A DNA stretch of 5,268 nucleotides from Calditrichaceae bacterium (GTDB taxonomy: Bacteria; Calditrichota; Calditrichia; Calditrichales; Calditrichaceae): assembly GCA_030622395.1 (NCBI GenBank), contig JAUXGF010000239.1, positions 1 through 5,268 of the forward strand, written 5' to 3'. The translations under genes were made by a program, and so were the position numbers. The notes beneath the pieces were generated by a model. That model saw nothing but the letters and a program-made list of their open reading frames with translations. It was not told the DNA's origin and did not search any database. Shown here piece by piece: positions 1-5,268 of the stretch (the first letter of the stretch is position 1; the number at the start of each line of letters is the position of its first letter).

Positions 1-248
1 TAATAGAACGCGGATTACACAGATTATACGGATATACACTGATTTTTAAGCGCTTACGAATTAAGTTTTAATCTGTATCGTCTTTGACGCCGTTAAGTTA
101 AATATGGTGGTTTGATTTTTAAAATATTTTTCACAATCAAAACAGTTCATAATTTAATTTGATTTTACCGCGCCGCCATATTTTATTAAACTTAATTCCA
201 AATTAATCCGTGAAAATCTGTGTCATCCGTGTTATCAGCGTTCTATTA
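1..248. repeat. Nested imperfect palindrome with tandem 9-10 bp units
   Basis: The outer arms 1-44 and 205-248 are inverted copies, identical at 35 of 44 positions without gaps. Inside them, 59-72 pairs with 185-197 (one extra T on the left), and 100-110 pairs with 173-183 with one mismatch that is a G-T wobble on the plus strand. These are properly nested, so the whole block can fold back on itself. Each outer arm is a tandem of degenerate units with NGAT at 12, 21, 30 and 40, separated by ACAC-like spacers. The left arm touches the window edge, so the element may extend further. No ORF lies inside. It sits about 97 bp past the stop of the amylase gene, and 249-344 between them shows nothing except a weak 5-bp stem. 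I read it as a dispersed non-coding palindromic repeat. A role at the 3' end of the operon transcript is possible but unproven. Confidence 0.75.
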
Positions 249-344
249 AATCTTTAATAAGTTTCACATTTCCAGAACTTTTCCTAAAGCGCCTTTAATT
301 TAACCAATAAACGTCCGGTGAGCTTACTTTTGTACCATATAACA

Positions 345-3269
345 CTATTGTAAAAGCAGCATTTTTCTTACTATTGATTTTTTACCGGTAGACAAGCGGT
401 AGAAATAGACGCCGCTGGCTGCCTTTTTACCATATTGATTCATTCCGTTCCAGTTAACGTTAAACAATCCGGCAGTTTGGTTTTTATTAACCAGGGTAAT
501 TACATGGCGCCCTAAAATATCAAACACTTTAAGCGTGACTTTTGCCGGCTTATCAATTTGATATTCAATAGTAGTTTGCGGGTTGAATGGATTGGGGTAG
601 TTTTGTATTAAGGCAAAACTTAGAGGTATTTTATTAATTTTTCCTTTTATGTTTACAAGTAAACTATCTTCCGGGGCTTCTAATTTTTTATCAGTATAAA
701 TATGAAATTCACCGGCGTCCAAATTTATATTATCATTAGAATTTATTACTATAATGCTATCGCCGGAAAAATAATCATACCATTTACCGGGATGCTGGAA
801 AGCAGGATCTATATTAAGAGAAGCAACGCCAAAATTCCCAATAATTGTTGCATTCATAGTTCCGTGAGAAATTTTGATACGTTTTCCGGCGGCATCAGTA
901 TCCATTTGAACCAAAGATTGAGCGCTTGTAAACACTTCGTTTTCATTTCTAAGTTTAAGCAGGGCGGCAAAGGTTTTGTATAGTTTCTTTCTATTTTCTT
1001 CCTCATAATAGTCCCAGCGGATAGGTTTTGGAGTTAACCTATCTTTGTCTTCTCCTGAAGGATAATTGATTGAATAATCATACCCTAATTCACCAAACTG
1101 CCAGATCATTTTTGGACCTGGATATGTAAAGAAAAAAGCACCTGCCATTTTCATTCTATTTAAAGCTGTGGAAAGCTCCTTAATATTATAACCGCCGCTT
1201 GAATTTCCCCATTGTAAATTTTTATACATTATACGTTCTTCATCATGGCTTTCCATATAAGTAACCAGGTTGGGCTGTGACCAGCCGCGGTTCTTATAGT
1301 ATCCCCACGAAAAATCAGATTGCCAGCCCATAGTGGCTTCGTTATAATTGTAATTCATATTACCCCAGAGAAGGATACCGTAATTTGCCAATTCCGTTTC
1401 CTCCAAATTTTCAGCAAGGTGTTCCATAATTACAATAGCGGTAGAATCATTTGCCCATATTTGATCGCTCATGCGTTTTAACAAACGAATGCGGTCTGCG
1501 TCATATTTACTGCCCCATGGATCAGTTACTGCATCTTTAATGTTATTTCCGAATCCTTTAGTAAAATCAAATCTAAATCCATCAACCATGTATTCTGTCA
1601 TCCAATATCTATTCAAGCGGTCTACAAGCTTTTGAGTCGCAGGACTTTCGTGATTAAAATCATAACCCCAGTGAGCGTCAGGATTTTCAAAATTGTGTTC
1701 GACGTTATACCATGGGTTTTCAGATGTAGGCTTGCCGTAATTACCTTCATTGTACAAGCGCAGGAAAGGCGAATGCCCATAAGAATGATTTAAGACCATG
1801 TCAATTAATACGGCAATGTTACGCTTATGGCATTCATCTATAAAGTGTTTTAAATCTTCTCTTAGACCATAATATTTGTCCGGCGCAAAGTAAAAATTAG
1901 GATTATAACCCCATCCTTCATTACCTCCAAACTCATTAATTGGCATAAGTTCGATGGCATTTATACCAAGCCTGCTAAAATAATCCAATGTATCAATCAA
2001 TGTAGAATAATCATGCGCAGCTACAAAATCACGAATTAACATCTCGTAGATAACAATATCTTTTGCTTCGGGACGTATGTAATCCACAGCCTGCCATTCA
2101 TGAACATTTTGCGCAGTTTGCATAACAGAGACAATCTCATCAGTTTTGCCTTGCGGGTATGGTTTAAGATTAGGATACGTTTCATCAGGAATATATTGAT
2201 CGTCCCACGGGTCCAAAACCTTTTCCGTATACGGGTCAGCCACCCGTATTTCTCCATCCACAAAATATTGAAAAGCATATTCTTCACCTTCTGATAATCC
2301 GCTTACTGTTAACCAATAATAAGCGCTGTCAGCGTCAACTGTTTCCCGCTTCATATAATAGTTTTCATCTACTTTCCAGTCATTAAAATCGCCTATTACA
2401 TAAATGAAATCTTTATATGGCGCAAAGAGTGATAAGGTAACGGTATAATCGTCAATATAGTTAATGCCTTCAATAACGCCTGCAGGACGTGTCTGTTCTG
2501 TAACCGCCGAATTTATCATCACCTTAAATGTGAGTGAATCAATAAGATTGGATGTATCTTGGGCAACGAGTACAAATTCTTTGAAGCCGGGGTCTTCACC
2601 GGAGATAAAATAATGAATTAATGTATCCTCTGCTGTTGATTCTATAGGGCTTCCTTCAAAGAATAATTTTAAAGAATCAATTTCTGTTCCTATCGGAGCA
2701 GCCGTAGCTACAATTATTAATGTATCATTTTGACCCATAAAAACAGGAGAGCGCTCTGTCTCGCCAAAACTTAAATTAATTTCCGGCTCAAGAAGGATAG
2801 CCGTTATTCCCGGTTCATACAAATCCATAAAGATATCCGCACCGCCAATATCCCTTCCGGATTTTGATCCGTCTGAATTTCGGAAGACAAAACATAGCTG
2901 CGTTATTTTTTTATCTCCGGGAACACCATAATATTCATAAATATCACCGATATTTAATTCCCATAACTCACTGCCTGGTTCCAAACGTGTCAACAAGGCT
3001 TTTGGTAAATTCTCATCCCAGTCTGCAATCACATACTGCCAGGTCCCCACTCCTTCTATAGTGACGCCGGTATAAGCATATACATCCTCTTCTGTATATC
3101 CTTTAAGGCTGTTGTCATCACCCCCGCCTTCTCCTTTGCATTCTTCCGCATTGAAAATAATTACGATGGAATCATTTGCCGTTGCATAGGTTGGGATTGA
3201 TGTAACAACCTGCGCCGATAAAATGAAACTGCTGATTAAGATAAATATAGTTGTTTGTATAATTCTCAT
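345..3269 (-). CDS. Secreted multidomain GH13 alpha-amylase-like enzyme with T9SS C-terminal sorting domain
   Basis: This 974-aa enzyme should hydrolyse internal alpha-1,4 (possibly alpha-1,6) bonds of starch or glycogen outside the cell. Residues 1-19 form a signal peptide (MRIIQ, hydrophobic stretch, cleavage likely at A-Q). Residues ~25-152 are a beta-rich module with VYAYTGV (63-69), possibly starch-binding. Residues ~165-260 look Ig-like. Residues ~265-350 are an E-set/CBM48-like domain with GDFNDW (293-298). The GH13 barrel spans ~400-770: MPINEF (442-447), WGYNP (453-457), D490-H495 (DMVLNH), nucleophile D568, acid/base E616, and H675-D676. All catalytic residues are intact. A C-terminal beta domain follows, then the T9SS sorting domain (~885-974) starting at N-Y-P-N-P-F-N-P. 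The MPIxEF form of the fifth conserved region resembles pullulanases and branching enzymes, so alpha-amylase, pullulanase or neopullulanase activity cannot be separated. An ATG three codons upstream (3278) is less likely because the Shine-Dalgarno site abuts it. Confidence 0.93.
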   Translation of the reverse strand: MRIIQTTIFILISSFILSAQVVTSIPTYATANDSIVIIFNAEECKGEGGGDDNSLKGYTEEDVYAYTGVTIEGVGTWQYVIADWDENLPKALLTRLEPGSELWELNIGDIYEYYGVPGDKKITQLCFVFRNSDGSKSGRDIGGADIFMDLYEPGITAILLEPEINLSFGETERSPVFMGQNDTLIIVATAAPIGTEIDSLKLFFEGSPIESTAEDTLIHYFISGEDPGFKEFVLVAQDTSNLIDSLTFKVMINSAVTEQTRPAGVIEGINYIDDYTVTLSLFAPYKDFIYVIGDFNDWKVDENYYMKRETVDADSAYYWLTVSGLSEGEEYAFQYFVDGEIRVADPYTEKVLDPWDDQYIPDETYPNLKPYPQGKTDEIVSVMQTAQNVHEWQAVDYIRPEAKDIVIYEMLIRDFVAAHDYSTLIDTLDYFSRLGINAIELMPINEFGGNEGWGYNPNFYFAPDKYYGLREDLKHFIDECHKRNIAVLIDMVLNHSYGHSPFLRLYNEGNYGKPTSENPWYNVEHNFENPDAHWGYDFNHESPATQKLVDRLNRYWMTEYMVDGFRFDFTKGFGNNIKDAVTDPWGSKYDADRIRLLKRMSDQIWANDSTAIVIMEHLAENLEETELANYGILLWGNMNYNYNEATMGWQSDFSWGYYKNRGWSQPNLVTYMESHDEERIMYKNLQWGNSSGGYNIKELSTALNRMKMAGAFFFTYPGPKMIWQFGELGYDYSINYPSGEDKDRLTPKPIRWDYYEEENRKKLYKTFAALLKLRNENEVFTSAQSLVQMDTDAAGKRIKISHGTMNATIIGNFGVASLNIDPAFQHPGKWYDYFSGDSIIVINSNDNINLDAGEFHIYTDKKLEAPEDSLLVNIKGKINKIPLSFALIQNYPNPFNPQTTIEYQIDKPAKVTLKVFDILGRHVITLVNKNQTAGLFNVNWNGMNQYGKKAASGVYFYRLSTGKKSIVRKMLLLQ

Positions 3270-3278
3270 TGTTGCCAT

Positions 3279-3283
3279 TCCTT
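3279..3283 (-). promoter_or_regulatory. Ribosome binding site that decides the secreted amylase start
   Basis: On the minus strand AAGGA lies directly against the ATG at 3278 (no spacer) but 9 nt before the ATG at 3269. The second spacing is the usual one for a Shine-Dalgarno site. It also gives a protein starting MRIIQ, a clean signal-peptide N-terminus. I therefore take 3269 as the start. The site lies within the 25-bp gap to the upstream gene, which supports translation from a shared mRNA. Confidence 0.6.
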
Positions 3284-3294
3284 ATATAAAATAT

Positions 3295-4647
3295 TTATTT
3301 AATTTTAACCATTACGGCTTGCAAGGGCTGCAAAACTAATTTGCCCGATTGCCATATCTGATTTTCTTTTGTATTTAAAATAACACATCCATTTTTTATA
3401 CTTTGCATAAATTCATCAGCTAAAAATATTTCTTCTATTTGATTGTTAAAATTAATTAACAAGCTTATTTGATCATTTCCCTTTTTAACAAAGACAGCCG
3501 CATTATTTTTATTAATATGATCCGGAAATAAATATTCTTTTGAAGCCAGCGCCGGATATTCCTTGCGTAACTGAATTAACTTTTTATATAGTTGATACAG
3601 TTCATCATCTCTGTTGTGCCAGTCAATCGGCTGTCTTTCAAAAAGCGATGGATATTTTTTAGAGCCAATTTCCTGACCGTTGTAAATTAAAGGCAGCCCG
3701 TCGATTGAAAACAAAAACACTAAATACGGCTTTATTGCCTCCTGTTTAAAAATAGACGCCGAACGCGGCTTGTCATGGTTTTCTAAAAACCTTAATGATA
3801 AACTATTTTTAGGATATAATTTCGATTTTACATAAATCCAATCAAGCAATATTTGAACGGATTCGGCGCGCTTGTAAACCAATTTCATTAGTTCATATAA
3901 TGTCCAATCATAAGAGCTTTGAAACGAATCTTTATGTAAAAAGGGACTTTCCCATTCCGCTAATAAATAGAAGTCATTTTTTATCTTGCGTAGTTGCGGC
4001 GCGGCCCAGTCCCAAAAAGAGCCGGGAACCATTCCCGCCACATCACAGCGATAGCCGTCAATATCGTATTCTGTAATCCAGAAACGCATGACATTTAAAA
4101 TATGTTCACGTGTTCCGGGATTATTGTAATCCATGTCAATTATATCTGTCCAATCTTCAATTTTACGAACAGGTTCGCCTTGTGAATTTCTTTTAATTAG
4201 ATACGGTTTTAATGACAGTTGATTATAATCATTAGCCACATGATTAGGAACCATATCAATTATAACTTTCATATCTAAAGTATGAGCGGCATTTACTAAT
4301 TCCTTAAATTCATCATTCGAGCCGTATTCAGGATTAACATTAAAATAGTCTCTAACGGAATAAGGACTGCCAAGGCTGCCCTTACGTCCCAATTCTCCGA
4401 TTGGATAGATAGGCATCAGCCAAATGAGGTTGATCCCCAATTTTTTAATATGCTCAAGTTTTTCTTTTACAGCGTTAAAACTTCCCTGATTGGAAAAGGA
4501 ACGCACATAAATTTCATATAAAGTTTCGCCCGGCAGCCAACCAGGGACAGGCGCGCCGCTGTGCATGTTTAGATCAACGCATTTACGTTCAATGCCGAAA
4601 GTTTTTGTTTTGCTGATGATTTCGCTGTAACGTTTCTTTATATCCAT
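3295..4647 (-). CDS. Cytoplasmic GH13 alpha-glucan hydrolase (alpha-amylase family)
   Basis: This 450-aa enzyme has no signal peptide or membrane segment, so it should act in the cytoplasm, probably on maltooligosaccharides or glycogen. The GH13 barrel begins near residue 36 and all conserved regions are present: LMPIYPIG (77-84), a loop GSLGSPYSVRDY (90-101), DMVPNH (131-136), DGYRCDVAG (197-205) with nucleophile D202, LLAEW with acid/base E231, ENHD (289-292), and GLPLIYNGQEIG (317-328). A short C-terminal beta domain (~375-450) ends the chain; there is no N-terminal carbohydrate-binding domain. Region II lacks the Lys-His pair of classical alpha-amylases, so substrate preference is open (alpha-amylase, maltodextrin hydrolase or transglycosylase). 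The next in-frame stop upstream is 48 nt before the ATG, with no other ATG between, and AGGA precedes the start. The secreted GH13 gene follows within 16-25 bp on the same strand, so this is likely the first gene of a two-gene operon. Confidence 0.92.
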   Translation of the reverse strand: MDIKKRYSEIISKTKTFGIERKCVDLNMHSGAPVPGWLPGETLYEIYVRSFSNQGSFNAVKEKLEHIKKLGINLIWLMPIYPIGELGRKGSLGSPYSVRDYFNVNPEYGSNDEFKELVNAAHTLDMKVIIDMVPNHVANDYNQLSLKPYLIKRNSQGEPVRKIEDWTDIIDMDYNNPGTREHILNVMRFWITEYDIDGYRCDVAGMVPGSFWDWAAPQLRKIKNDFYLLAEWESPFLHKDSFQSSYDWTLYELMKLVYKRAESVQILLDWIYVKSKLYPKNSLSLRFLENHDKPRSASIFKQEAIKPYLVFLFSIDGLPLIYNGQEIGSKKYPSLFERQPIDWHNRDDELYQLYKKLIQLRKEYPALASKEYLFPDHINKNNAAVFVKKGNDQISLLINFNNQIEEIFLADEFMQSIKNGCVILNTKENQIWQSGKLVLQPLQAVMVKIK

Positions 4648-4657
4648 TAATTTAATA

Positions 4658-4661
4658 TCCT
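4658..4661 (-). promoter_or_regulatory. Ribosome binding site of the cytoplasmic GH13 gene
   Basis: AGGA on the minus strand ends 10 nt before the ATG at 4647, separated by an A/T-only spacer. It is the only purine-rich match close upstream and supports that ATG as the start. It lies just outside the inverted repeat at 4672-4762, so folding of that repeat would not bury it directly. Confidence 0.5.
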
Positions 4662-4671
4662 GCGGTGAGAA

Positions 4672-4762
4672 ATTGGAGTAATGAGTACTGGATTAATGGA
4701 GCGCTAGAAAATAGTTTTTATATTGGAACTACAATACCCATTAATCCAATCCTCACCAATCC
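4672..4762. repeat. Imperfect inverted repeat in the leader of the GH13 operon
   Basis: A perfect 11-bp inverted repeat, TGGATTAATGG at 4689-4699 and its complement at 4738-4748, forms the core. An inner 5-bp stem pairs 4712-4716 with 4727-4731. The match continues outward with gaps: 4672-4688 resembles the complement of 4749-4762, both rich in ATTGG and GAG words. The structure begins 24 bp upstream of the ATG of the cytoplasmic GH13 gene, so it would lie in its 5' leader if the promoter is further upstream. It encodes nothing. It may be a dispersed repeat or a leader hairpin; the sequence alone does not decide. Confidence 0.55.
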
Positions 4763-4838
4763 ATTTCGTAGAATACAGTCTTTAAAACGGCAAAACAGTT
4801 ACCTTTTTTGTAAAACCTCACGCACTGGTGGAATATTG

Positions 4839-4907
4839 AACCCACCCCTAACCCCTCCCAAGAGAGGAATAAGCAATGCCCCTCTTGGGAGGGGTTAGGG
4901 GTGGGTT
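4839..4907. repeat. 29-bp-arm palindromic hairpin (C-rich/G-rich intergenic repeat)
   Basis: The arms 4839-4867 and 4879-4907 are inverted copies of 29 bp with one mismatch (A4865 against C4881) around an 11-nt loop, 4868-4878. In minus-strand RNA that mismatch becomes a G-U wobble, so the stem is fully paired. The block is strikingly C- or G-rich in an AT-rich setting. In one plus-strand frame the left arm reads NPPLTPPKRG, a peptide I recall as a common spurious translation of intergenic repeats in Bacteroidota and cyanobacteria. It lies 63 bp past the stop of the partial right-hand gene and 191 bp before the GH13 operon. Neither side has a T-tract, so it is not a canonical terminator, although a stem this strong could still impede polymerase or exonucleases. 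Confidence 0.85.
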
Positions 4908-4943
4908 TGTGTAATTTCCAATATACAACCAAATAAATTCACT

Positions 4944-4953
4944 ACTCGCGAGT
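4944..4953. repeat. Perfect 10-bp palindrome ACTCGCGAGT
   Basis: The sequence is its own reverse complement and lies 17 bp past the stop of the right-hand gene. It overlaps the right end of the possible larger element at 4814-4959. It could be a small stem or a dimer binding site. On the minus strand no T-run follows, so it is not a standard terminator. Confidence 0.3.
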
Positions 4954-4970
4954 GAGGTTCACCCTTTTTT

Positions 4971-5268
4971 CTATACACTCGTTAAAACATCAATATCTTC
5001 ATGTTCAAGCATTTTACCCAGGTTGTCATAACCCTCCTTCAACATTGAAGATACAGTATCCCCTACCTCAATATTCATTCTTAATCCGAATAAGGTGATA
5101 TCAAGAATTATATAATTAGTAGCAATATCCACTATTGCCGTGTTACGCGTCCATGCTGTTTTTTTAAGATTATGTTTATCGGCTTCGCCCATGAGCAGCT
5201 CTTTTTGATCTATAACAAGAATCATTTTGTGATTCCAGATTTTTTCCAACTTTTCTTCGGAAACGTCA
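4971..5268 (-). CDS. Hypothetical protein, C-terminal part (5' end outside window)
   Basis: I do not recognise this protein. The frame is open from the right edge to a TAG at 4971-4973, giving 98 complete residues. The first visible residues, DVSEEKLEKIW, look like coding sequence, so the gene most likely begins outside the window. Visible features are an early hydrophobic strand (MILVID), a charged central stretch containing LLMGEADKHNLKK, a hydrophobic segment (YIILDITLFGL) too short and mixed to call a membrane span, and an acidic end. It looks like a small soluble alpha/beta domain. An alternative is a short gene starting at ATG 5225 (84 aa), which has GGAA 7 nt upstream. It is separated from the GH13 operon by 323 bp containing strong palindromes, so it is probably a separate transcription unit and gives no clear link to glucan metabolism. 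Confidence 0.65.
   Translation of the reverse strand, partial: DVSEEKLEKIWNHKMILVIDQKELLMGEADKHNLKKTAWTRNTAIVDIATNYIILDITLFGLRMNIEVGDTVSSMLKEGYDNLGKMLEHEDIDVLTSV

Larger units (their letters stand above)
4814..4959. repeat. Possible larger palindromic element around the central hairpin
   Basis: AACCTCAC at 4814-4821 is matched by its exact complement GTGAGGTT at 4952-4959, and ATATTG at 4833-4838 by CAATAT at 4919-4924. Both pairs nest around the strong hairpin at 4839-4907. This suggests that the strong hairpin may be the core of a larger element of about 146 bp. The flanking matches are short (8 and 6 bp) and could be chance, so the outer boundary is uncertain. Confidence 0.3.

Noticed and set aside
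1..48. CRISPR-like short repeats at the left edge
   Set aside because: The 9-10 bp units are degenerate and contiguous, with no spacers or 25-35 bp direct repeats.
285..297. TAAAG-CGC-CTTTA stem as terminator of the GH13 operon
   Set aside because: It has only 5 bp of A/T-rich stem and no following T-run on the minus strand.
702..983. 93-aa plus-strand ORF
   Set aside because: It lies entirely inside the well-supported GH13 gene on the opposite strand and has no recognisable protein features.
2036..2294. Overlapping ORFs of 83 aa (minus) and 64 aa (plus)
   Set aside because: Both are out-of-frame readings of the secreted GH13 gene between its E-set and catalytic domains.
2864..3061. 65-aa plus-strand ORF
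   Set aside because: It is antisense to the N-terminal module of the secreted enzyme and has no support of its own.
345..3278. Frameshift or gene fusion in the long secreted protein
   Set aside because: Domain order (signal, accessory modules, GH13 barrel, T9SS tail) is normal for T9SS-exported glycosidases, and all catalytic regions are in one frame.
4731..4759. Sigma-70-like promoter for the GH13 operon (TTGGTG, 17 bp, TATTGT on the minus strand)
   Set aside because: It matches only 3 of 6 and 4 of 6 consensus bases, and lies in a repeat. No Bacteroidota TAnnTTTG box was found either, so the promoter stays unassigned.
4665..4898. 77-aa plus-strand ORF containing NPPLTPPKRG
   Set aside because: It is a chance translation across two palindromic repeats, with no ribosome site and low-complexity content.

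Overview
The window is AT-rich and reads as Bacteroidota/Chlorobiota-type DNA, most plausibly Ignavibacteria or a close relative. The main evidence is the end of the large secreted enzyme: an N-Y-P-N-P-F-N-P motif followed by a beta-rich module ending in a basic tail. This is the C-terminal sorting domain read by the type IX secretion system (T9SS), which is essentially confined to that superphylum. Palindromic repeats fill the gaps, which also fits. I cannot name a species.

Layout, left to right. Positions 1-248 hold a nested imperfect palindrome whose outer arms are built of degenerate 9-10 bp units; 249-344 holds nothing convincing. Positions 345-3269 (minus) encode a 974-aa multidomain secreted GH13 alpha-glucan hydrolase with a T9SS tail. 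After a short gap with its Shine-Dalgarno site, 3295-4647 (minus) encodes a 450-aa GH13 enzyme with no signal peptide. The 323-bp gap 4648-4970 has no gene. It carries an imperfect inverted repeat in the leader of the 450-aa gene and, further upstream, a 29-bp-arm hairpin whose arms are also G-quadruplex motifs. Positions 4971-5268 (minus) are the C-terminal part of an unrecognised protein that runs off the right edge.

The genes together. Both GH13 genes point left and lie 16-25 bp apart, the cytoplasmic one first, so they are probably co-transcribed. The simplest reading is a two-compartment alpha-glucan pathway: the T9SS-exported enzyme cuts starch or glycogen at the cell surface, and the cytoplasmic enzyme processes imported maltooligosaccharides or stored glycogen. 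No transporter, regulator or transposase is in view. All catalytic residues expected of GH13 are present in both proteins. The enzymes belong to a known family; the least explained material is the set of three unrelated long palindromes in the two non-coding gaps.
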